Shown in pieces: positions 1-7,307 of a DNA stretch of 35,232 nucleotides. The stretch's first letter is position 1. Each line of letters begins with the position of its first letter. The stretch is from Candidatus Bathyarchaeota archaeon (GTDB lineage: Archaea; Thermoproteota; Bathyarchaeia; Bathyarchaeales; DTEX01): positions 1-35,232 of the forward strand of contig JAGTQB010000015.1 of NCBI GenBank assembly GCA_018396995.1, read 5' to 3'. The translations under genes were made by a program, and so were the position numbers. The notes beneath the pieces were generated by a model, which was given only the letters and a program-made list of their open reading frames with translations, ran no database searches and was not told the origin of the DNA.

Positions 1-232
1 GGGTAAGTTCATTTGAACCTACTTTTTGTTCCTGCGCGCTTTTTTGTTTTTATTTTCAGAATTCTATATTCGTTGTTTCGTTTAATATTTCTTAAATGAA
101 ATTCTTGACGATTTATAACGTGTAAAAACGAAAAAGAGAAAAGGGGGTTTTTGCAAGGGAAATCTGTGAATTTTGTGGGGATTGTCTCTAGCAGTCCTCT
201 TAGGTCCAAGTTTCTCCCTGGTTCATTAAAGG
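1..232. other. AT-rich region without a recognisable gene
   Basis: I see no convincing coding region here. The only longish open frame lies on the minus strand at 9-209. It is rich in Lys, Arg and Phe with no family resemblance, and is probably chance. No tRNA cloverleaf, repeat array or inverted repeat was noticed. Confidence 0.4.
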
Positions 233-343
233 TTACTTGTGCTTTCTGAAAAGCTTTACACGTTGAATCTCACAGACATACTTAAACCCTGATTCTATTA
301 GGTTTACGGCCTCTTCAACGGTTCCTGAAAGATTAGAACAAGC
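233..343 (-). pseudogene. Possible C-terminal tail of an archaeal tyrosine recombinase (remnant)
   Basis: Read on minus, in the same frame and directly after the stop of the MFS gene, this stretch encodes about 36 residues. They include GTVEEAVNLIESGFKYVCEI and end in KLFRKHK before a stop at 233-235. The Val-Glu-Glu-Ala helix followed by an aromatic 'GF.YV' strand and a basic KLFRK tail resembles, from memory, the extreme C terminus of archaeal integrase-like proteins. No start codon or catalytic residues are present, so it would be a decayed fragment. The family assignment is weak. It could also be a chance extension past the MFS stop. Confidence 0.3.
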
Positions 344-1609
344 TTAAACTAACGCTTTTCCTTTAGTTTCAAGTCTCTTCCTCTTAAGCGTTGCAACCAC
401 TATTAATCCAAATATGCCTCCAAGTAAAGGTGGTATCGAGTATCCTTCTATCAGGCCGATGGAAGCTGCCAGATACCCAATCGCTACTCCAAGAACAGAA
501 CCGAGGATGCTTTTAACAAAGTCTAAAATGCCTTGAACACTGCCTCTAGCAGCTGTTGGAATAACCTCAGAAATCCAAACACGGACTGGAGTATCTAAAG
601 GCCTATGAGCCCACGCAAACATACAATATGTTATTATGAAGAAGGCTGCGACGCTAAGGTTCTCTCCAACTCCAACGAAATAAGGCGTGCGCCATATCAG
701 CTGCGATCCTATTAAAGCTATAATACCAACAATAAGTATAGTATTTAACCTGCCAATTTTGTCAGCGAGTCCCCCGGTCCCTGCGACTAAGAATACGTCA
801 ATTATGGTAGCTATTAGGGTTAACACTCCTATCAAAGCAGGTGAAAACCCTAGTACTACAGTTTGAAAGAATGATGCATTTCCAACAGTCAGCGTTGCAA
901 GTGTCACAAAGCCGTAACTAATCCCAAGAAGCATCGACCAAAGGAAGCTCTTCCGCACTCCCGGTTTTAGAAGCGTCCCTAAGGTTGCTTGCTCTTCTTT
1001 AGCAAGTTTTCCCTCTTTCATAAGCTTTCTGCGTTCCACCCATATTGGAGGTTCCCTTAGAAACAGAAAACCAAGAACTGCCATTATAAGATCTACTACG
1101 CCCACAAATATCACAAAAAGTTGCCATGTAATCCATGGAGCTACACCAGTTAAGGCTAGTAGAGCAGAGAGAAAGAGGATGCCGCAAGTATTTAGTGCCA
1201 ATCCCAACCCTGATATGGTTGATCTTTTATCAGCAGGCATTTCTTCAGGCATTAATGTAAAATAGGCCGCAAAGCATGTACCCACAGTAAAGCCAGCGAT
1301 AAATCTATACACTGCAAATTGAATCCAATTAGTTGATGTAGCCGATAGAAGATAACCTATTCCAGCAATAAGATTCCCCGCAACCCAAACCCTTTTCCTT
1401 CCAATATAGTCCATTAATATACCTGATATGAGCCCTCCTACTGCTGCGCCGAAAGTAAAGGCTGAGCCAAGCCATCCTACTTCAATAGGGCCCAATCCCC
1501 AAAGAGCTACAACTAACGGCAGGATAATAAAACCTATCCCTGCATCTGCTGCGTCGCTAAATTGACCTAACGCGGTTATAATAGCAGCTTTCTTCCAATA
1601 TTCCACCAT
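344..1609 (-). CDS. Major facilitator superfamily transporter
   Basis: A 421-residue integral membrane protein of the usual MFS length with about twelve hydrophobic segments in two halves. The first half carries the MFS motif A-like loop between helices 2 and 3 (MDYIGRKRVWVAGN, about residues 66-79), and the second half carries the equivalent ADKIGRLN loop (about 281-288). The Arg/Gly-rich helix 4 region (RFIAGFTVGTCFAAY) is also typical. Members move small solutes across the cytoplasmic membrane by proton- or substrate-coupled exchange. The sequence has the look of the sugar/organic-acid porter branch, but the substrate cannot be read. The start ATG is followed directly by GTG, and either could initiate. 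The next gene on minus (FAD oxidoreductase) lies 356 bp upstream, so this is probably a separate transcription unit. Confidence 0.85.
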   Translation of the reverse strand: MVEYWKKAAIITALGQFSDAADAGIGFIILPLVVALWGLGPIEVGWLGSAFTFGAAVGGLISGILMDYIGRKRVWVAGNLIAGIGYLLSATSTNWIQFAVYRFIAGFTVGTCFAAYFTLMPEEMPADKRSTISGLGLALNTCGILFLSALLALTGVAPWITWQLFVIFVGVVDLIMAVLGFLFLREPPIWVERRKLMKEGKLAKEEQATLGTLLKPGVRKSFLWSMLLGISYGFVTLATLTVGNASFFQTVVLGFSPALIGVLTLIATIIDVFLVAGTGGLADKIGRLNTILIVGIIALIGSQLIWRTPYFVGVGENLSVAAFFIITYCMFAWAHRPLDTPVRVWISEVIPTAARGSVQGILDFVKSILGSVLGVAIGYLAASIGLIEGYSIPPLLGGIFGLIVVATLKRKRLETKGKALV

Positions 1610-1965
1610 TGAACAACCCCAGAAATAGTTATTTGATGTAGTACTTAAAAAAACTTATGGCAGGAAGAAGCCCTGTGTAGGCTTAAAGTCAAGCAAATCA
1701 AAGTTTTATTAGAAGATTTGCTCACTTCGCAAATTCCATCAAGAGAGCGGAAAACAAATTAAAAGTTATTAAAATGAAACGAATATCTTGCTACTCATGA
1801 TATCAGTGTCTAAAAAATTGAGAAATGCATGGAATATGCGGAAAGCGTGCCTACGTGCTAGAAAATTGTAATTGCTATTCCTATCTTTATGTTTTACAGC
1901 AAAATAGGGATTTATAGTTCGGAGCTTACGTAAGCTACTTCAACTATGGCTTCTGTCTCATGGCT
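1610..1965. other. 356-bp intergenic region
   Basis: No open frame with family resemblance was found on either strand. The segment next to 1610 must hold the promoter of the MFS gene (minus) and the segment next to 1965 the 3' end of the flavoprotein gene. It is AT-rich with short T and A runs, and I see no tRNA or obvious stable hairpin. Confidence 0.4.
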
Positions 1966-3504
1966 TCATCTTAGCGTTTTTATATATCTTGCAGCGTTTC
2001 TTCCTGCAATACGACCAGTGTTTAAAGCATAGCTTAGATTGCTTCCCCATAGCATGTAAGTTAAAGAAAAGTCGTAAGCGAACACGGAGGCTGTACAGTC
2101 ACCTGCGGCATAAAGGCCCGGGATCACATCGTCCTCCCTATTTAATACTTCTGCTCTCTCATTAATTTTTATCCCTCCAACGGTTGTGTACATGGATAGC
2201 CCGCACTTGAATGCGTAGAATTTAGGCTCTTTAATTGGGATTAAATACCTTGGGTTCTTATTAAAAAGACGATCGCGGCCCGTCTCACAGAACCTATTAT
2301 ACTCCTCCACAGTCTTTTTAAAAGTCTCAAGATCAACTTTCATCTTGCCAGCCAATTCTTCCAATGAGTCAGCTATAAAAAGGGGAGAATCCTTTCTTTT
2401 AGATAGTCTCTCTACAGTCTCATTAAAAAGTTTCTTGTCAAGTTTGATTCTTGCAGGTCTATACAGATAGCTTATATGTTCAAAACCCGCCGTCTCCATA
2501 TGTCGCTTAATACCCTCATCAAATATAATATAGGCACACCTATTCTTCTGCCTAGCAATAGCATATGCTAAATGAACCCAGTTTGCGCCTAACTTCTCTT
2601 CATTTATGAAACGTTCCCCCTTCTGGTTAACTACAAGATTATAGGGTTGATTAAACGCCTCAGACAATTCTCGAGTAGGAATAGGTGAAACAATTAGGGC
2701 GGGAGACATGGCATCCTCAGCTGCACCTACCTCCCAAGCCATTTTAATTCCATCCCCGAGTAATTCTACCCCATGGATAACGGTGATGTCACGCCCAAGT
2801 TCAAATCCCGTATATTTTTTAAGCATCTCCTTGTTATGGCAGAATCCACCGGTAGCGATTATTACTGCCTTGCAATCGATTTGTAAAGTCTTCCCAGAAT
2901 TGTCCTCCGCAACTACACCGGCTACGCGCCCATTCTTCATGACGAGTTTTTTAGCACGAGTTCCTGTATATATCTCCACCCCTTTCTCTTTGGCTCTTTC
3001 TGTCATTATAGTAATCATAACAGCTGTCCTACCACCCTCCATAACTGTCTCTTTCGGGGTGATGCGCACTTCTCCAGTTACACCAGCCCATTTAGGCTCT
3101 TCAGCCGGCATAACGATTGTCCTTGTCTTCTTTACAAGATGTCCTGTATGCGTAACAAATTCCGAAGATTGATATATGTCTAAAAGTTCAAACTCCACTC
3201 CCATATTTTCCAACCACTCAATTGTAGAGGGCATTTCATCCACCCACGCTCTCACAAGCCTAGCATCAGCACGCCAATCAGTGTGCTCCATAATAAGCTT
3301 AAAGGCATCATCTCTTTTGAATGGAAAAGCTAATGCTTGTTGGAATCTGCTCTCAACAGCAGCTATTCCCATTCCAAGCTTGGCAATACCACCCATAAAA
3401 GACTCTTTTTCAAGCAGAACCACTTTAGCCCCATTCTCAGCAGCCGTAATCGCCGCAGCCAAACCAGCCGCACTACCACCAACAACCACGATATCAGTCA
3501 ACAA
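1966..3504 (-). CDS. FAD-dependent oxidoreductase, fumarate reductase/succinate dehydrogenase flavoprotein type
   Basis: A 512-residue FAD_binding_2 flavoprotein. The N terminus has the dinucleotide-binding beta-alpha-beta (VVVGGSAAGLAAA, about residues 6-18) ending in an acidic strand (VVLLEKES). A second FAD contact VIIATGGF lies near 215, and the C terminus has GLYAAGDCTASVFAYDF and NTGRIAGRNAA. Such enzymes reduce or oxidise carbon-carbon double bonds next to a carboxylate or ketone (fumarate, urocanate, ketosteroid relatives). There is no heme or FMN domain and no iron-sulfur subunit gene beside it, so it is a stand-alone soluble enzyme and not part of a complete succinate dehydrogenase. 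The start is TTG with GGTGAG six bases upstream, and a second TTG follows immediately. Substrate unknown. Confidence 0.85.
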   Translation of the reverse strand: MLTDIVVVGGSAAGLAAAITAAENGAKVVLLEKESFMGGIAKLGMGIAAVESRFQQALAFPFKRDDAFKLIMEHTDWRADARLVRAWVDEMPSTIEWLENMGVEFELLDIYQSSEFVTHTGHLVKKTRTIVMPAEEPKWAGVTGEVRITPKETVMEGGRTAVMITIMTERAKEKGVEIYTGTRAKKLVMKNGRVAGVVAEDNSGKTLQIDCKAVIIATGGFCHNKEMLKKYTGFELGRDITVIHGVELLGDGIKMAWEVGAAEDAMSPALIVSPIPTRELSEAFNQPYNLVVNQKGERFINEEKLGANWVHLAYAIARQKNRCAYIIFDEGIKRHMETAGFEHISYLYRPARIKLDKKLFNETVERLSKRKDSPLFIADSLEELAGKMKVDLETFKKTVEEYNRFCETGRDRLFNKNPRYLIPIKEPKFYAFKCGLSMYTTVGGIKINERAEVLNREDDVIPGLYAAGDCTASVFAYDFSLTYMLWGSNLSYALNTGRIAGRNAARYIKTLR

Positions 3505-3536
3505 TCCTGCTCACCACAAGTCAATTGTTTCATCTT

Positions 3537-3548
3537 CATATTTAAAAT
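3537..3548 (-). promoter_or_regulatory. Candidate TATA box for the flavoprotein gene
   Basis: On minus the sequence reads TTTTAAATATG about 35 bases ahead of the TTG start at 3504. An archaeal start point about 25 bases downstream would leave a leader of about 10 bases that still contains the GGTGAG ribosome site. The placement is inferred from spacing only. Confidence 0.35.
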
Positions 3549-3680
3549 TTTCATTTAAAAACTTCCACAGGGCGGCTTTGGAGTAAAATTTTGAAAAATC
3601 TTATTTAATGAATTGCACACTTAATATTGAAAACACCCTTTAGAAGGGCCAAAAATGCTAGACACCTAAACATCAAAACA

Positions 3681-3920
3681 TCACGCGCTCACCGCGATAA
3701 GATTCCTCAACATAAAATAGATTATACGAATCACCTTATGAACAACAGCAACGATATCTTTCTGATATCCTTCCTCCTAGCGTATCTTTCATAGAACTCC
3801 TTTGACCATGAATCCTAGCAAACTGAGCAGCCTGAGCCATAAACCCAAAATAACCTGGGCCGCACGACCGACAAAACATTCATTTGGGAAAATTCATCCA
3901 AAGGACGAAGTGACAATGAC
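3681..3920 (-). pseudogene. Degraded C terminus of an IS110-family-like transposase
   Basis: Minus-strand translation gives the end of a transposase spread over three frames. One frame has GYFGFMAQAAQFARIHG, the next SKEFYERYARRKDIRK, and the last DIVAVVHKVIRIIYFMLRN, which stops at 3681-3683. In order these match the conserved IS110/IS116/IS902 C-terminal block, known as a Trp/Phe-rich helix, then FYERL..R..., then a hydrophobic AVA.K(L/V)(L/I).IIY.ML helix. At least two frameshifts separate the pieces and the N-terminal DEDD domain is gone, so the element is dead. The surrounding 3505-3680 and 3921-4080 hold no other gene that I can support. No terminal repeats were identified. Confidence 0.6.
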
Positions 3921-4080
3921 GCATAATTTCAGTGCTGGCGTGGAAAATCCTCGCCGTCTCTCAGAGATAGATTATTTAGCATACTTAAAGTTTATTTAAA
4001 CCCTAATTGCTGAAAACGCTAAATCTATCCTCTTTTGGAGAATCTCATTACAGGAGGAGATGGGAAACCTCTCTGAATGA

Positions 4081-4257
4081 ATGAACAAAACGGATCCTGT
4101 TTTGGACTTCTTTTGCTTGTTTTGCGGTATGTCCTCCCAAAGCGAGGAGATTTGGTCGAATACGGCTAATTTTGTGCCCGTTTGTCCTCTATATTATTAT
4201 AAATGGGAAGACGCAGATCCAGAGGGAGTTGGGTTTGAAGAGCTCTGTCCTTTATGA
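4081..4257 (+). CDS. Small Cys-rich hypothetical protein, possibly the 5' part of a broken gene
   Basis: A 58-codon frame from ATG encodes a peptide with CLFC near residue 12, then VCP and LCP near the end, a pattern that could bind zinc. The nearest purine-rich ribosome site (AGGAGGAGA at 4051-4059) is over 20 bases upstream, so initiation is uncertain. The frame ends at TGA 4255-4257. The same frame continues through a second TGA (4264-4266) directly into the 4270 gene. I do not recognise the protein. It may be a real small protein or the N-terminal piece of one decayed gene together with 4270-4605. Confidence 0.3.
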   Translation: MNKTDPVLDFFCLFCGMSSQSEEIWSNTANFVPVCPLYYYKWEDADPEGVGFEELCPL

Positions 4258-4269
4258 CCTGATTGAGAC

Positions 4270-4605
4270 TTGGAGAGTAGAAGACTGATTGAAGAGGTTG
4301 GGAGGATTAAAAGCGCGGGGAAAATAGTGGCAGCCTACATTAATGATGATACCGACCTTTTAGTAAACACCCTCAGGCAAATCGCGGAGAAAACAACCAA
4401 CCCCCTCAAGCGCTTTATAGTTGAGACTTTTGTGGAGAATTACCCGAGCAATATAATGGGGAACATCTTAGAGTTTTCCGTCAGCAAGCTAAAATACATT
4501 GATGAAGGGTTCGATGTTGATGACATGCTTAGTTGTGTTTTTGAGGACGCCTTTATCATGATGCCCTTCCTTGAAGGTGAGGATAGAGAGAAAGGAAGTC
4601 TTTAG
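4270..4605 (+). CDS. Hypothetical acidic helical protein, possibly a gene remnant
   Basis: A 111-residue frame from TTG. It is predicted mostly helical and acidic, with a Lys/Ile-rich N terminus and segments such as KTTNPLKRFIVETFVENYP. There is no family I recognise, no signal peptide and no membrane segment. The start is poorly supported: no good ribosome site, and the same frame is open upstream across two TGA codons. After the TAG at 4603 similar coding-like sequence goes on in another frame (RKEVFRKNAELMEKSPFRD), which suggests a frameshift. Taken with the neighbouring transposase remnant, I read this as part of a decaying region, though a short functional protein is not excluded. Confidence 0.4.
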   Translation: MESRRLIEEVGRIKSAGKIVAAYINDDTDLLVNTLRQIAEKTTNPLKRFIVETFVENYPSNIMGNILEFSVSKLKYIDEGFDVDDMLSCVFEDAFIMMPFLEGEDREKGSL

Positions 4606-4904
4606 GAAAAATGCTGAATTAATGGAGAAATCACCCTTTAGAGACTGAGATTTTCCTATACTTCAAAACGCAGTTAGAAAGCTTCTTTCTCCTTTGGCTT
4701 GAGGGTGAAAAACTGGCAAAATATGTGGAATCCTGAAACTAAATCCTCAGCTTTTACATATTTCATGCCACAATCCAAAATGCACCAATGTTATTGAAGT
4801 TGATAGCCTACTCAAAATAACCATACCCCAATATTGCGTAGAATGCCAAAAGCAGAAGTCTGATGAGGCTTAGTTTTGGTTTGTACGTCCTCTCACAAAG
4901 TATG
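4606..4904. other. Non-coding or decayed coding stretch before the tRNA
   Basis: Two coding-like scraps are visible on plus. One ends at TGA 4646-4648 in the +1 frame relative to the 4270 gene. The other (4623-4736) has no start codon and encodes ETEIFLYFKTQLESFFLLWL followed by EGEKLAKYVES. From 4737 to 4904 I see nothing coding. This is the 3' flank of the minus-strand tRNA. Confidence 0.35.
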
Positions 4905-4982
4905 TGGTAGCGGGGGGACGATTTGAACGTCCGATCTCTGGGTTATGAGCCCAGCGGGTTAACCTGGCTACCCCACCCCGCT
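4905..4982 (-). tRNA. Initiator tRNA-Met (anticodon CAT), CCA encoded
   Basis: On minus a full cloverleaf folds. The acceptor is AGCGGGG with CCCCGCT, the D stem GGGT/ACCC, the anticodon stem-loop CTGGG-CTCATAA-CCCAG, the variable loop AGATC and the T arm GGACG-TTCAAAT-CGTCC, then A73 and a genomically encoded CCA (4905-4907). It is an initiator, not an elongator, because it starts with A1 paired to U72 and has three consecutive G:C pairs next to the CAU anticodon loop, the archaeal/eukaryotic initiator hallmarks. There is no intron. A weak AATAAAG-like box about 26-30 bases upstream (near 5008-5014) could be its TATA element. The mature RNA carries methionine to start codons, which in this genome are often TTG and GTG. 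Confidence 0.95.
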
Positions 4983-5123
4983 ACTCCACACTACACAATC
5001 ATTATCTTTATTTCCAAGAATTAATGGAGTAGGTTCTTGTTTAAAAATTTATCTCTGGTTGCCTGCTCCTCTTATTAATTAAATTTAAGATCGATATTGC
5101 ATATTTTTTCTGTGGTGGGTGTT

Positions 5124-6290
5124 TTGGTTTCTAGGTATGCTGAGGCTGGTGTTGATGTTAGGAAGAGGGGTATAGAAGTTTTTAAGGGTTTCATAAACAG
5201 TCTTTTTGCTGACTCTTTCTGTGTTGTTAGTGAGGATCCTGGGTTGCCTGGCTTTGGAATTGTGACTCATATTGATGGTGCTGGTAGTAAGCCTGTTCAG
5301 GCTTATCTTCATTGGAGGGAGACTGGTGAGTTGGGGTGGTTTAGGGGTTTAGCTCAGGATGTGCTAGCAATGAACTTGGACGACATCATTTGCGTTGGCG
5401 CTACTCCAATAAACTTTGTCGACTATATAGCCATAAACCCAATTAAAGTCGATAAGATTGGTGTACTAGGGGTTCTGGGAGAGGGCTTTAAAGAATGTCT
5501 ATCTTTGCTCAAGAGTCTAGGGGTTAATATACTATTTTCTGGAGGTGAGACAGCGGATCTGCCGGACCAGCTCAGAACACTAGACATCGCAGTAGCTATG
5601 AATGGACGTGTAGAGATTCCTAAGGCTATAACTGGATATGAAATTAAGCCTGGTAATGTAATTATAGGTTTTAGGAGTGGTGGGAGAACAAAGTATGAGA
5701 GACGCGAAAATAGCGGAATAATGTGTAATGGAATAACATTAGCGCGCCTGTGCCTAATGGACAAGAGCTATCAGGAAAGGTACCCGGAGATAGCTGAAGC
5801 GTATGATGGAAGGAGATCGTATTATGGTAGGTTTAAATTTAATGATTATGTTGAGGAGCTTGGCATGACCGTTGGCGAGGCAATTCTCTCGCCAACAAGA
5901 TTTTACGCGCCCGTTATTTTAAGAGTCTTGGAACGCCTTAAGGAGCATGTAACAGGGCTGGTTCATAACACTGGCGGCGGGCTAACAAAGTGCCTACGTA
6001 TAGGCAGGAACATCCATTATATTAAAGATAATCTATTTGAGCCAGATCCAATCTTTAAGCTCATACAGCGTGAGTCGGGTGAGAGTTGGGCTATGATGTA
6101 CGAGAATTATAACATGGGTGTCGGATTTGAGGTGATTGCTGATCCGGAAGCTGCCGATGATATAATTAGTCTTTCAGAGAAATATGGTTTGGAGGCGAAG
6201 GTTATTGGGAGATGTGAAGAGAGTTCTGAGGGAAACAAATTGACCATAAAGAGCCCTTATGGCGTTTTCCAATATTCCCTTCAACCTTAA
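5124..6290 (+). CDS. purM: Phosphoribosylformylglycinamidine cyclo-ligase (AIR synthetase)
   Basis: Catalyses ATP-dependent closure of FGAM to aminoimidazole ribonucleotide, step 5 of purine synthesis, in the cytoplasm. It has the PurM layout: the opening SRYAEAGVDVRKRG, the metal/ATP region THIDGAGSK, AQDVLAMNLDDIICVGATP (about residues 73-91), the Gly-rich GVLGVLGEGF and SGGETADLPD, and the C-terminal AIR synthase domain with HNTGGGLTKCLRIG. At about 388 residues it is slightly longer than bacterial PurM, as in archaea. The frame is open from TTG 5097, but I prefer TTG 5124: a GGTGGGTG ribosome site lies just upstream, and the protein then begins at the usual distance before the Tyr-x-x-Ala-Gly-Val-Asp motif. 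The upstream bases encode only non-conserved residues. purC is also in the window (28860-29921) but is not linked. Confidence 0.9.
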   Translation: MVSRYAEAGVDVRKRGIEVFKGFINSLFADSFCVVSEDPGLPGFGIVTHIDGAGSKPVQAYLHWRETGELGWFRGLAQDVLAMNLDDIICVGATPINFVDYIAINPIKVDKIGVLGVLGEGFKECLSLLKSLGVNILFSGGETADLPDQLRTLDIAVAMNGRVEIPKAITGYEIKPGNVIIGFRSGGRTKYERRENSGIMCNGITLARLCLMDKSYQERYPEIAEAYDGRRSYYGRFKFNDYVEELGMTVGEAILSPTRFYAPVILRVLERLKEHVTGLVHNTGGGLTKCLRIGRNIHYIKDNLFEPDPIFKLIQRESGESWAMMYENYNMGVGFEVIADPEAADDIISLSEKYGLEAKVIGRCEESSEGNKLTIKSPYGVFQYSLQP

Positions 6291-6411
6291 AAAATAGTGA
6301 TGAGAAACAGTAATTAATCTAAACTCTATAAGATTAATTTGTGGGAGCTTAAATTTAGGGCGGATTAAGGAGCCATATAGATCCCTTCTTAGTAGACTGC
6401 TTGATAAGTTA

Positions 6412-6741
6412 TTGGTGTACTTTGGAAACAACTTAGTATCATTTGTCATTTATGGGAGTGTGGCGCGTGGCTCAGCTAAACCAGATAGCGATATAGATAT
6501 TTTGATCGTAGCCAACGCTCTCCCAAAGAGCCGCATGGAGAGACAGAAAATTTTTCTTGAGGTTGAGAGGACTCTGGAGCCCGAAATAAATGATCTTTGG
6601 GGGAAGGGGCTCCATACAGATTTCTCGCCGATAATTCTATCTGTTGAGGAGGCGCGGAGGGTTAGGCCAATATACTTAGACATGGTTGAAGATGCTGTGA
6701 TAATCTATGATAAAGGCGATTTCTTTAAGGGGGGTGCTTGA
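6412..6741 (+). CDS. Minimal nucleotidyltransferase (MNT/DNA polymerase beta-like), frame interrupted
   Basis: A pol-beta superfamily nucleotidyltransferase with the defining YGSVARG (about residues 14-20) and DSDIDILIV metal-binding signature (DxD at about 27-29). Proteins of this type pair with HEPN toxins; several act as antitoxins by adding AMP or nucleotides to the HEPN partner. Two oddities. First, the conserved N-terminal helix (in-frame EPYRSLLSRLLDKLL, from about 6370) lies upstream of the first usable TTG/GTG at 6412/6415, and no ATG, GTG or TTG exists between the TGA at 6301 and 6412. Initiation at ATT 6364, or a start lost by mutation, must be considered. Second, the frame ends at TGA 6739 just after a run of six G (6729-6734), and the normal C-terminal tail is found in the +1 frame (see 6734-6856). 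It is followed by HEPN in operon-like order. Confidence 0.8.
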   Translation: MVYFGNNLVSFVIYGSVARGSAKPDSDIDILIVANALPKSRMERQKIFLEVERTLEPEINDLWGKGLHTDFSPIILSVEEARRVRPIYLDMVEDAVIIYDKGDFFKGGA

Positions 6742-6856
6742 AGACCTTAAAAGAAGACTTGAGGAGCTGGGCGCTAAGAGGGTTTGGGTTGGCGACAAAT
6801 GGTATTGGATTCTTAAACCTGACATAAAGTTTGGCGAGGTCGTCGAAATTGAATAA
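6734..6856 (+). CDS. Out-of-frame C-terminal tail of the nucleotidyltransferase (40 codons)
   Basis: Starting at GTG 6734, inside the G run that ends the previous frame, 40 codons encode LEDLKRRLEELGAKRVWVGD and then KWYWILKPDIKFGEVVEIE. From memory, archaeal MNT proteins commonly end with a helix, LGA(R/K)RV..GD.WYW.LKP and G.V.E(I/L), in one continuous chain. Removing one G from the six-G run would join FFKG to VLEDLKRR and restore such a chain. So this is either a frameshift mutation, a sequencing or assembly indel, a programmed +1 shift, or a separately translated coupled peptide. Its end overlaps the TTG start of the HEPN gene (6849) by 8 bases, as expected if it were the true 3' end of the antitoxin gene. 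Confidence 0.65.
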   Translation: MLEDLKRRLEELGAKRVWVGDKWYWILKPDIKFGEVVEIE

Positions 6857-7247
6857 TATTGAGATGGCGAGGTCATATCTTAGGCAGGCTGAAGAGAGAA
6901 TTAAGCATGCTGAAGAAGCCTTCAAAGGGGGTAATTACGCCTTCACAATACGTCAAAGCCAAGAAGCTGTTGAGTTAGCGCTTAAGGGGGCATTAAGACT
7001 GATGGTTATAGAGCCGCCTAAATGGCATGATGTTGGTCCAGTAATAAAGAGGCATAGAAATTTATTTCCAGAGTGGTTTAGGGTGAGGATTGATGAGATC
7101 GCTTCTATATCAAGGAGACTTAGGAGGGAGGGGGAGCCGAGTATGTATGGTGATGAAGAGACTGGAACCCCTCCCGACCAGCTATATAGCCTAGTGGATG
7201 CTGAGGAAGCCGTTCTCCAGCAAAAACTATTCTGGAGCTATGCATGA
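6849..7247 (+). CDS. HEPN domain protein (toxin partner of the nucleotidyltransferase)
   Basis: About 132 residues, all helical. It has the HEPN start ARSYLRQAEERIKHAEEAF, the surface helix YAFTIRQSQEAVELALKGAL, and the later EPPKWHDVGPVI segment common in archaeal HEPN proteins. HEPN domains are nucleotide- or RNA-binding folds; in MNT pairs they are RNase-type or otherwise toxic. The canonical R-x4-6-H catalytic motif is not clear: the nearest candidates are around KRHRNLFPEW and the Arg-rich stretch after it, so activity is uncertain. The frame is open from TTG 6831, but TTG 6849 is preferred because GAGGT lies 8 bases upstream and the start overlaps the end of the MNT tail, giving translational coupling. 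ATG 6864 is another option. Confidence 0.75.
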   Translation: MNNIEMARSYLRQAEERIKHAEEAFKGGNYAFTIRQSQEAVELALKGALRLMVIEPPKWHDVGPVIKRHRNLFPEWFRVRIDEIASISRRLRREGEPSMYGDEETGTPPDQLYSLVDAEEAVLQQKLFWSYA

Positions 7248-7307
7248 AACTCTTCAGGGAATATGAGGAAGCTGTAAGCCGATAATCCTAAATTAGCATT
7301 AATTACC

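Noticed and set aside
9-209. 66-residue minus-strand open frame at the window edge
   Set aside because: Composition is that of AT-rich noncoding DNA, there is no family resemblance and no ribosome site was recognised.
2708-3586. Plus-strand open frames opposite the flavoprotein gene
   Set aside because: Antisense shadows of the FAD enzyme, whose motifs are clear on minus.
3802-3999. 65-residue plus-strand open frame
   Set aside because: It lies antisense to the transposase remnant, which explains the sequence better.
4081-4605. Selenoprotein with two TGA codons
   Set aside because: No SECIS-like hairpin or selenium genes were seen, TGA serves as an ordinary stop in neighbouring genes, and the region shows frameshifts typical of decay. 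Kept only as a low-priority finding.
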